From positions 3,941,001 to 4,005,000 of the forward strand of contig WPIO01000035.1 in NCBI GenBank assembly GCA_009760855.2: DNA of 64,000 nucleotides, given 5' to 3'. This document shows positions 47,205-58,600 of this stretch, piece after piece (position 1 is the stretch's first letter; each line of letters opens with the position of its first letter). Made by a program: the position numbers and the translations under genes. This DNA is from Cristatella mucedo (taxonomy: Eukaryota > Bryozoa > Phylactolaemata > Cristatellidae). The notes under the pieces are model-generated. The model did no database searches and had not been told where the DNA came from. It worked only from the letters and a program-made list of their open reading frames with translations.

Positions 47205-48335
47205 AGTTCACGTTGCAAAGCAGGGTAAAATCACAGTTTTTTGTGAGATGCTTATTAGACTGCAGATGCATGCTTTCCACTGGTTATGTTGTTGGCTGGG
47301 AGGCAGAGTGAGAGTCACTGCGAGTGTGTTAAAATAAGCAGGCAGGTCAACCACTTAATCTGTAGATGAAGAATGAGATGGTAGCTTAAATGGATGCACC
47401 GGCTGCTGTTACTCTGTGTTAGTGGCATCCACATTGTTTAAAATGTAACTACACCTACTTTATGCAGCGAGTTAGACCAGCTAAATACACACTTCTATTG
47501 TGAATTATTAATATATTTAGTATCTAGTAAGTCAAGAAAGAAAAAAAATTAGCTTCCTTTAATAAAATCAGAGCTTGGAAGAATTCTAAAAGGCCTAGTT
47601 TCATGTTTTTGCCGATCCTTGTTCAGCTCTTTTATACCCGTTGTTGGATCAGGCCGAGGTAAGAATAATGTACATTTCTGAATAAGCACATTAAGGGTGC
47701 CTTGCAAAATTACAAATCTGTAAAGCTTGGCTACAACTTTAATTGAAGCAAGCTCAATATCTTTAACTAAATATTTACCTCAATTATAATTAAAACATAT
47801 ATTAATAAGGCTAGCAGTTCATCTGTTCGGACCCATCAGTTTTGCTGGAGCTTACGTGGAGCCTAACCGTTATCGAAAATTTTATGTTGCCATAACTTCT
47901 GCATCGATGCCGACAGTCTTGGTACCTGGAATTTCGTTCTCTCCGGAAAAGCCCTTCGGCCTTAAATGGCTTGCAAGAGCCAATGACCAGCTAGGCCAGA
48001 GCCAGACAGGCCCAATGCCAAATCTTTAGTTAACTCTTATTTATCAGGGCTTGACAAAGAACGATGTGTTTGTGGCTCAGGTGCTTTAATTTGCCTTTAC
48101 TTTTCCAAGCACACATGCAATCCACCGATAAGAACCTGTCTGCTCAAATGCTTTCCCTGGCTGTGCCATTGCAGTTACTGAATCAGTGCAGTCCTCAGGA
48201 ACGGGTAGTGGAAGGTTTGTGACTCAGGTGCTTTCACCACATTACCTGGTCCAGTTATTGGCACAGTGCATACCACGGGCAACACTAAATAATAATGTAT
48301 TTGCTATTGAGCCACAGACTAGTCAATTAATTGTT
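47205..48335. other. No recognised gene
   Basis: No supported exon or element. The 77-codon frame at 48186-48419 runs into LINE A debris. Confidence 0.3.
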
Positions 48336-48339
48336 GGGC

Positions 48340-48690
48340 ACTTTGGATCTGCTGCAAAAAAGCATAACCAGATGGTTAGCAGTATCATGCTCAATGAACA
48401 ACAAACTCACCATGGTTAAAGTTGGCAGGAACAGGGTCAGCATGCAAACGCAGTAGTAAAGCAATAAAAATGTCAGCAAGCAAAAGCTCACAAAGGGCAA
48501 GTCACCTTGACCTTGGAAATGAGGTGAGAAAGATGCATGCGTTTAAGTTTAGTTTTCAATTTTGTGAATGCAGAGGATGTCGTGTTCTAAGTCAGAAATA
48601 AGTACCAGGCTTTGGGAGCATACCAAGTAAAGGCACCGTCTCCAAAGGTTTTGAGGTTTGTAAAAGGCATAAGTAAAGATTCTCCCATGC
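48340..48690 (-). mobile_element. LINE family A 3' fragment, degenerate
   Basis: The minus strand retains UTR phrases (GGGTCAGCATGCAAACG on plus) and the C-terminal region (GGCTTTGGGAGCATACCAAG, GTCTCCAAAGGTTTTGAGG on plus). The tail is missing or worn. Confidence 0.7.
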
Positions 48691-48694
48691 ACAT

Positions 48695-49015
48695 GCAATG
48701 TATCTCCGTCTGTAGCTCCACAAAGTCATAAACACCAGCTGGGTGGTACGCAGGAAAGTTTTGTATAGCTCACTCACAGCCTAAGCGGCATTCGGTATAC
48801 ATTCGGTAGCCAACAGACTTCGCCTCACTCAACAAATAGAATGTGGGGAGCTTAGCAGAGTCAGGAGAGCAGTTGAGGTAGTGAGTAGCATGGAAGTAGC
48901 AGCTCAGGACCGCTGAAAGGATGAGCCAGAGTTGGCAGTAAGAGAGTCGTTGTCGTTGCCTAAGAATTGTGGAATCAAGTTCCACAGTCTAGGACATGTA
49001 GAGCTAAAGCTCGTG
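48695..49015 (-). mobile_element. L2-like family B, 3' fragment
   Basis: Shared 3' block (TATCTCCGTCTGTAGCTCC, CACTCACAGCCTAAGCGGC on plus) and a C-terminal phrase before it. Its minus-strand frame 48770-48985 includes SVGYRMYTECRLGCE, matching the copy at 14737-15057. Confidence 0.8.
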
Positions 49016-49019
49016 TCTG

Positions 49020-49740
49020 GTTCACTGTACCATGCAGTGGACTTGACCTTGGATTCTCGTCTTGAAAGACGGAGGCCTATCTACCAGATAGCAGCTAGGG
49101 TGTGGTTAAGATCTTTTCCTTATAAAACGTTTAGATTATTTAACAGTCTAGTCCATGCAGAGGCAGAGGAGCCGTCAAGCCGGTCACTGCTGTTGGCAAT
49201 CGGCACTACCGACTTGCTTACTGCAAAGCTCGAAGCGACGACGGGGATCATGCAGACCTAGCACCCGGACGCTAGGCTAAAAACCATGGGCTGTTGGTCG
49301 TCTGAAACGCAAAAGAGTTTTAACATGTTAAGGCGAGACAGTCTCGGGGCTCAACTAGTCTTACTGTTAAGGCAACGAGAAAGGCCTTGCAATTTGCCAG
49401 GGTGCTGTTAGAGCTCCAGCAGATTACCAGTTGGGAGCGTGTTGCTTTATATATTCAATGTCAACTCCAAGAGAAACGTTGACCAATGTGCCTGCACTCG
49501 TAGCTGGCTGACTAGCCATGAATAATTAGTTAGGGGACACATTAGTTAACCGGGAGTGAAGCTAGGCATCAGTATGACAGTAAGATCTGCTCAGGTTAGA
49601 ATGGAGCTTGGTCGGACAAAGAGTGGTCAGGATGTGGACCGACTACTGTACTCCATCTAATAAATTGCAGGCTGAAGCGAATAGGCCGAGGACAAACACC
49701 AAGAGCTAGGGTCATACAAAAATAGCAGCTACGCTCAAGG
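49020..49740. other. No recognised gene
   Basis: Open frame 48932-49261 continues from LINE B debris. It has FPYKTFRLFNSLVH, which may be a worn LINE C-terminus. Nothing else is supported. Confidence 0.3.
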
Positions 49741-49746
49741 TTGAGG

Positions 49747-50412
<666 letters not shown>

Positions 50413-50504
50413 ATTACACCGTCCACCGGTAGAGAGCCCCCCCCCCGATGAGCTTCTGTGTGGTTACAAGTGTGTGCCTGTGTGCATGCTCTTGTATTCA
50501 TTCG

Positions 50505-50523
50505 CGTGGGCATGTGCGTTTGT

Positions 50524-50555
<32 letters not shown>

Positions 50556-51870
50556 GAGTGTGTGTGTGTGTGTGCACTTGTATATTGATTAGTGTGCAAG
50601 TTGTTTTCGTGTACCTGCACCTGAGCAGCAATCCTGATAAAAGCTCAACTGAAGTGGTGATATGCCAATTCTCTCAGATTAGCCAGTGGTAACGCTGGGA
50701 AGAAGTTCTTCACTTCTATCGACTCAGATTTGCACACACCACAGTCCATAAATCAGATGACAGCAAAATTCAAACTGTATGCTTGTTAATCAGTTTTATG
50801 GGAGTCAGTTTCGGTAAAAGCTGGAGATTATTGTGGCTTATGTGTTGGAATATATGTTCTATCTCTAAGACACTGTGCTGCCGTGAAGCGATTCACCAGT
50901 CAATTGTCGAGAAAATTATGGTAGTTAAATAATGCGGCCGACAAACAGAACGTGGACCATATCCGAATACCGACAATAAACAAACATAAATTGAACCAAA
51001 TATATAGTAGTCCTAAATTATTACTATTGGCTGAGCAAGCTATCATGCATATTAATCTGGCTTTTTTTCCTGATCTTGCTCTGATCAGTCCTGATCAGCT
51101 GTAGCTGGTGCGGCACTGGCAGGGGTCTATTGGCCATGTTACAGCCAATCAGCTGTAGTCTGCAGCTCCAAGAATAGCCGGTCTCCCGAGTCAGTCAGTG
51201 TTATATTGCAGGTCAAGGTTAAATCATCTGGCACAACGGTTGTGAAGTAGAATCAACCAAAGGCATGTGCTTAAGACATATCGTACCTGTAGTTCCAGGT
51301 TAGATTTCTTTAGTTTTAAGGGTTCTACAAATCCCAATCGCCGTTTGTGAATGTGTATAAAACTAAACAATTGTCCTCCCTTCAATCCTTAATTTAAGAA
51401 AGCGATAGCCTGATGCTAAGGTTCTATAAGTGTATATAGCTAGGCCAATGCAATAAGGCAGCAGTTTGGGGCTTAAAGCATCGTCGAAGGCCTTGTCAAA
51501 TAGTTATTTTCTTTCATAACTGTAAAGGAATGCTTACTTTGGCTACCTAAAATGATGACTGTTAGCTATTTTAACAAAACTTGTTAATATGCCCAAACTG
51601 TCAAGTGATTTTGGTACCGATACTGGATCGTTCGTGCAACCTATTGCTCACATTAAATGAGAGTGCCGTTAGGCAAGCACCCAGGAATGATGGCAACTTC
51701 TCTTTTGATAATAATCATCCAACAGGATAGCACGGGCTTGGCCTGAGTTTTGTGAATGAATTTGCTTGGTGGTGCCGTTAGGAGACGTTTGGTTCTGTCG
51801 ACGAACCTAGCCTGGTATACAATTCGTCTTGAGCTTGTCCCAGTCATGAAAGAACGTAAGCTGAATTAGC
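50505..51870. repeat. Second paralogous pair, unit 2
   Basis: Diverged partner of 45880-47200, holding the empty site for the 67-bp insert at about 51384-51410. Part of the order differs: a stretch resembling 47080-47290 appears at about 51100-51230, ahead of the rest. Confidence 0.7.
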
Positions 51871-51954
51871 AGCCTGATCTGTACCGTAGCAGACTACAAG
51901 ACTACCTTAAACGGTTGGCCACTTTTCGGAAGTTCACTTAAAGCCAATGGAATA

Positions 51955-52805
51955 GGATATACCTTTAGGCTGACGATATTGAGCTGTATTTGTCATTGAA
52001 ACCGTCCGAATCTGCTGCAGCAACTGATAAACTAAATGCCGACATTGCCAACGTTCGATCGTGGCGGTCGGAAAACTTCTACTAACTAAATGACGATACA
52101 ACCGAACTGTTGCTATTGTGACACCCTAAGCGTGTGGCTGGATAAGAAGTCTTTGATCTTTTAAGTGGTGATGGTGTTGTGCGACCATTACCAAGTGCCC
52201 GAAATTTAGGTGTCTTTTCTAACAGCCAACAGCTGTCGAAATTGTAAAACAGTCATTCAGAAGACGCCTTCTACAGCTAGCCATCACTTCCGATCCCAAT
52301 CTAAGATAAGGAGCTGCCTGTCACGGTGGCTTGCAAATAATTTACCTAGCTCCTTGGTTCTAAATCGGCTAGATTATTTTAAATCTCTTTTGGCTAGGCT
52401 ACCAAAAAAAGCAAACTAGGGCATTACAAATGGCTATGAATGTGGCTGCAAGGCTAGTTTCAAAGTTCCAGAGGTTTGACCGTGACTCTGTTAGCTCTGC
52501 AGAACGTAGACTGTGGAACTCGCTTACACGACTCTTATGCCACGACAACTGCTCTCCAGCTGCCGACTAAGGCTCATGCTCTCCAGCCGTCCTGAGCAGC
52601 TACTTCTATGCTACTCACTACCTCGACAGCTCTCCTGACTCTGCTATGCTTCCCACTCTATCTTGCTACGTGAGATAAAGTCTTTTGGGTACCGTATGCG
52701 TACTGAAAGCATCTTAGGCTGTGAGTGTGCTAAACCAAACTCTCCTACATGACACCCACATAGTCTTTGGTGCAATGTGGAGTTACAGACGGAGATACAT
52801 TGTAT
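51955..52805 (+). mobile_element. L2-like family B copy, degenerate
   Basis: Begins at the RT active site (GCTGACGATATTGAGCTGTA, an ADD motif), continues with KLNADIANVRSW, NDDTTELLL and SARNLGV, then the C-terminal phrase RRLWNSLT and the shared family B 3' block. Several stops. Confidence 0.82.
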
Positions 52806-52809
52806 TAAT

Positions 52810-54740
52810 AATTATGTAAACGTAATTTTATTGCGATTCGTTGTTATTGTTGCACAACAGCTAACGGAATTATTTAAGGATGATGAGGCTAGGCGTGCTA
52901 ATGATAGGACCGTGATAAAAGAATAATTCAATCTTGGTCTTTTAGGCATAATAGAAAATTATCTGGACAAAACCAATTTCAATGCATTGCTTAAATCGTA
53001 TATTTACAAAAATACAATTCGATCTTTCGCCACTTGCTCATTTTCTGAGGTTGCTGACGTAGTTCGCATTATTCGGTGAGATTGTATTGGCGATCTTGTG
53101 TACCACTACCATTTATTGCATAGCTGTTATACAAGTACGACCGAATATTATGGCTTTTTTGAGTTTTATGCTACTTATAGCACTACCTGGGAAATATAGA
53201 ATGAGCTGTCTTTAAAATGTGATGCTTTATGAGCCTAAGAGCTATGGTATCTGGTCCACTAGTAATGCTGTGCCCGTATAGGAACTACTATGCTATAGGC
53301 AAGCATAACATTGGCAAGATGAGGCATAGGATTGACTGCACCTGAATGCTTGGTGCTACTCGATGAGAGACATCGTCGATGCCCGGATCAAATTTTCGTT
53401 GATGCTCTAAGCATAATCAAGTATCTATATACTGCCGGCACTCGGCCTTCCATCTCTTTGGTTCTATGATATTTTGCTTGCCGACGTCTAGATGATTTTA
53501 TAGAGTTTAATTTAAAGCTGTGCTTCAGTCTTGCAAGTAATTGCCCTTTTCAGTATGGAATGAATTTCATGAAAGATTTATCTATCCTTTATCTGTCTAG
53601 TATTTAGACTATGAGAGTTCTTTTTTTTGTTCCCATGACTGCTCTCGGATTAATTTAGGTTTTCTTCCTAGGACTCAGCAGTGCGTTCACTAAATTACAT
53701 GGACAAAACTGTCATTAGTGGTTAATTTTCGTCGCTTCGTCACCACGAGACAACCACTCGTAGGGTTAACAGCAAATGGTACTCAGCTTGAGATAATGGA
53801 ACAAGTTTAGGGACACGTGTGTACTACTTCGCTAATGTCGATCAGTTTGTTTAAGGTAGTATACCTTTGCAAGACCCACATATTCAACTGAAACGCTTAC
53901 TATGTATGACAATTAACTGGTTTAATATGCACCAAAATGTCCTTGTGCAGCAAGCATAACTTTGGGGGTGCCATGCTGTCAACGCTTATTTGTAGCATTT
54001 TTCCAGTCATTACCAATCAGTTCACCAAGAAACAAATGGAATTTACATGTTTTTGACTGGAACATGTTGTAATGAACTCAACAAGTTTTTTGAGTTTGTA
54101 ATGAATTAGGTTAACATTTCTACACTCGAAAGGAAGAACAGAATTTTTCTAGCACATCCGCATAGTAAGATGCACGGTTGCAATAACAGTTCTCAATCTA
54201 TTTTTCATGCAGGGGAGGAGGGAGTTTGCTAACAAACCTAATACTCTCATCCAACGTGGTTTTTCTGTCTACAGAATCGCAATCGGTTTAGTTTTTAGCG
54301 TACTAAATAATACAATAACCGATCAACATTTAAATTTTGTGCAAGTTCAAATTTAAAGTAAATAGTTTCTGTATGTATACTTTGGTCAACTTAAAATTAA
54401 GTTTTACCAACCCTATTATACGTATCAACTCGCCACTGCAAGGTAAATATGTCGTTTGTCTTAAGGAAAACGAGTGATCCAATTTAGGTTCGGATTCGCA
54501 AAGCTCTGTCCAGAAGCAGGCCATGCCACATTTTTCATTTATGAGCTTAATTCATGGTCTTTGCAAGCAAGCTTCTTATTCTTTGTCATTGTCTAAGTAT
54601 TTATTCGCTCAAGCTAAGCTAAAGGTTAAGTTAAGCCTTTTGTTATATTTACCAGTAACTACAAAAATGCCGATCCTAATTTACTGGTGAGCGTTTCACT
54701 GTAATGTGTTTTCACTCCATGTGTGCATGAGTCATTCAAA
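52810..54740. other. No recognised gene
   Basis: AT-rich, with no supported exon on either strand. It lies downstream of the caspase gene. Confidence 0.35.
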
Positions 54741-54745
54741 AATCC

Positions 54746-54751
54746 TTTATT
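54746..54751 (-). terminator. Candidate caspase polyadenylation signal
   Basis: AATAAA on the minus strand, about 150 bp after the caspase stop codon. It is the first perfect match I noted downstream. Confidence 0.45.
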
Positions 54752-54902
54752 ATAGACCGATAAAGCACAAGAACGTCATAAGAATTAATTTGTAATGCTT
54801 ACGTTTAATAGGATCAGACGTTAGCATTAAACCAGCTTGAAAGCAAGATGCAAAAGACAAAATTGAACCATGCATCCCAAATGAGCTTGTAGTACATCAA
54901 AT

Positions 54903-55132
54903 TCAGCTTTCATTATGCGTGAAATAAAATTGTTTAGTAAGTTGACTTACGAACGACGGCAAAATCGCACGAACCCTACCTTCCACGTCTACTGTGTATT
55001 CTGTGGCCAGTATGTTGGCAACCCTCGTAAGCATCTTTAGAACGTCCTCGGTAGCTGCAAAATGCTTGAAGACTTGACAAAGCACCAGAATAAAATAGGA
55101 CCCTCTGTCTGGATTCCTATATGCCTCATAGC
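54903..55132 (-). CDS. Caspase exon 5 (p10 C-terminus)
   Basis: Acceptor CTATTGCAG, then YEAYRNPDRGSYFI, CQVFKHFAATEDVLKMLTRV and LPSFVSQLTKQFYF, with the stop at 54903-54905. Its duplicate at 32107-32402 is a pseudogene. Confidence 0.92.
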
Positions 55133-55563
55133 CTGCAATAGGAATTCGTGTAACGACATGATTTTCAATGCCTAACTACAGCTGTTCACCAATTTAGGAT
55201 GTTTTCCTCATTAATTCAATCGAGATTAAAACCACAAAAAATAAAAGCTTACCTAATGGGGCAGCATAGGCTACAAGAATGTCGGCCTGCCTGTGAAGCC
55301 TTGGCAACGAATCAGTCGCAATTCCATCTTTATGGGCACGAGCCTTAGTACCTGCTGTTGTCGTTTCCCCATCCGTTGGTTTAGCCTCATCTTTATCGTT
55401 GCCACGACAGGCCTAGAATGGCAGACAACAATTTGAAAAGCACGAGAAAATAGTAATATCCAGCCGTGACTGCCCAGGCATAAGATTACGTTGTTTTTCA
55501 GCCAACTCCATTTTATCTGATAATTCTGCAGCTTTTTCAATAGATCGTGACGTCAAAGTAACT

Positions 55564-55606
<43 letters not shown>

Positions 55607-58600
55607 TCATTGACTTCTTACACGTATGGCAGCAAACTACAGTGGTAACTCGGGTTATGAATGTCTCGAAATATGAGTGTTTCGAGATAAGAGCTATCTC
55701 TCAACCGATTTTTCCTTACAGCGAGCTACAATTCGGGTCACGAGCCAGCTTCAGATACTCCATCACTAGTTGCAAATGCTTAAGTCACACTGAGTGTGGT
55801 TAGTAAAGCCAATAAGGTTAGGACAGTGAACGTTGCAGTGATGTTCTGTGGCAAGAAGCTATCCTACGACTTAAAAAGCTGTGAAGACCAGCAGAACTTT
55901 TACATCGGATCTTTAATGCTAGCAAACAAGCTCCCGTTTGGTTTTAGAGCTACTATTTGTTTGCACATCCAGCATTGCTTTTGGTGTATTGGTACAAAAG
56001 AAATGCAGAGTCGGGTAGCGGTTCCAGATTTGCTCGGTCTTTCCGTCGTCAGCCTTTCACTACATTGATTGGTTGTAAGAGATTTTTGAGAACTTCTCAT
56101 CTAAACTGGGCGATATTGGCACTTTATTACAATGGTTCAAGTATTTTCTTCGTTTGAAACTGTGGTGTATTAATGTGAACGTCATCAGAAGGTCATCGTC
56201 ATCTGAGGTCATGCAGTGTGTAAAATATATCTACATCTGTAGCTCCACGAAGCCTCAGAAACTAAGTGGGTGTTACGATGGAATGTTTTGTATAGCCAAC
56301 TCACAGCCTGAGCTACTTTCTGTACGCATTCGGTAGCCAGCAGATTTCAATTCACTCAACAAAAAGAAAGTGCAATGCATAGTCAGGTGAGCAGTTGAGG
56401 TAGTTGTCAAATTACTAGTCATCTTTGAACCAAATATGACATGGAAATTGCAAAGACTAAAGCTATAAATTGGCTCAAACAGTTTTACCTCCTGTAGCAT
56501 CCACAACAAATATTATTTTTTCTGTTCAGTTTTGAACTTTCACTCGACCAATTTAACAGCTCCACAATAACCTATACCTACTTGTAACTGCCTAGCATTG
56601 CTAAAATTTGGGCTAATTTAGACAGGATACGACATTTAAATATAATCTCGCCTTCTGCAGCCAGTGGCTTACTGACTACCGGGTCCTGGTGCAATCAAGC
56701 TGTTTCAGTTGAAGTAAAAGTCTGTAGCTAAGATTGCCATTCAAAAACGTTACATTTGCTTAAGTCATTTACCAGTTCCTTATACCACAAATTCTTTAAA
56801 GACATTGCCTTTAGTCAGAATGCCCCAATTCTCGAACTCTCTCCGACTGACACCCCGACATACCCTGCTTCGACTTTAAGTAGCTAAAAAGACATTTGTT
56901 TTAAGAGCATACGATGGGTCATTGTAATTCGTCCTTCATTTGCATTTATGAGGGGTGACACTGTGCATGCTGCTATTAACCATATTTGCATGTTTACTGC
57001 CAGCATGTTACGTCTTACTATGTTAAGCTTGTTGACGATATCCTTTCTGCCGATCACCATTAGATACTGCTTCTTTTGCCGATAATGTAAAGTGCTACGA
57101 TAGAAATTTACCTAATGAGGGTGATATACAAATATGTTAATATGCACAGGAATTTCAAGTTGCAAATGAAGAATTGTAATCATTCCTTCACGCGTATTGG
57201 ACCTTATTACTCTTTCTTCTCAATAACGCATACATATGGCTATGGTATATTTCATCACATCTCATTTACACTCATTCAAGGGAAATCCTTTCTCATGAAT
57301 AGCAAATATACAGTTATTCTAAATGTATATTTCCTATTCAGGAATTGCTTCAGGCCTGCCTTCATCATGCTACTTGCCCGAAATTAACGGTGTTTTCAAC
57401 ACGTTCGTCTTTCGTTGTTGGTAGCCTAGGACTATTCATGTCGTATGGTGGATTATTCATGTCCTATGCATCTTGTCGAAATCTTATTATGTCGTCGGTG
57501 TAGGACTGACTTGGTTTTCAATATTAGAGCTATTTTCGTATTGCATCTTCTGCTTCCCTGCATGTCTCAGAGTAATGCAAATTTCAAAGTCTCTACCAGC
57601 CGTCGCAATCACAGTAGGCCTCGTAAGCATGATTATTCTTGGTCGACCGATCCCGAGTGAACAATGAAGCGATAATAATGAATAATAATAATAAGAAGAA
57701 AGCAATTCCGGAGATTCCGGCCCCCTAGGTGGCTACAGGTTGATTTTCTTTTGTTAATGCATAGTTCATGAATCTAAGCAAAAACATTAATATCTAGGAA
57801 TGCATTTGATCTACGATGACGAAGCGATAACAACTGCTGACGGTCACAACCAACATGCAGGTTACTAGGAGCCGGCATACACTTTAGAATATTCTGCGTT
57901 ATTATTAGGCTGCACTGAAAACGCATCCAACAGGTTCCAGCCGCAGGAATGGTAATCAGAATTATTCGTGTTATACTTCTGATATTAGTTAAACTGCCGA
58001 CAGAATCTGTACGTGCATTGAATCAGCCTGCTCGAGCTGTTTCATCGAGGCGCGCCTTCTTTCTCGATGATAACCATACAACAGCACGGACGGAAACTAC
58101 TGAAAATACCATGTTTATGGTCTGATAATTTTAGTGATGAGCTGCCACGTTTTATTTGCAATATTTTCAGGGCCAAGGCAAGTGTTTCATGTAAAGCAGT
58201 CTAATAGCAAGTCTTAAAAACAGGTGGATTTCTTCAGTGGTTCGTGGACGATTTCGACTATGTATCTGATTTGAAGACTAGTCATTATACCTCAGCCACA
58301 TTTTGTCTAGGTCTAACATTATTCGAGAAATATGACTTCATTTGAAGGAAGCTACTATTAAATAAGTGCAGTGAAAAACTAGCTAACATTGCTAACTGCT
58401 AGGCAAAACACATCATTGCAGTCACTTGCATCTGTAAAAAGAGTGAAATAGGTACAATGAATATCAAGAGTGTGCAGTTGTTGCTTCTGAAAAATTGTCA
58501 TTCTGACGAGCTAAGGCCTAAACGTAAGAAAATTATATTTTTCTGACCTGAATGAAGAATAGCTTAGGCTTGCCTATCAAGGCTTTGCATTCTTTCGCAG

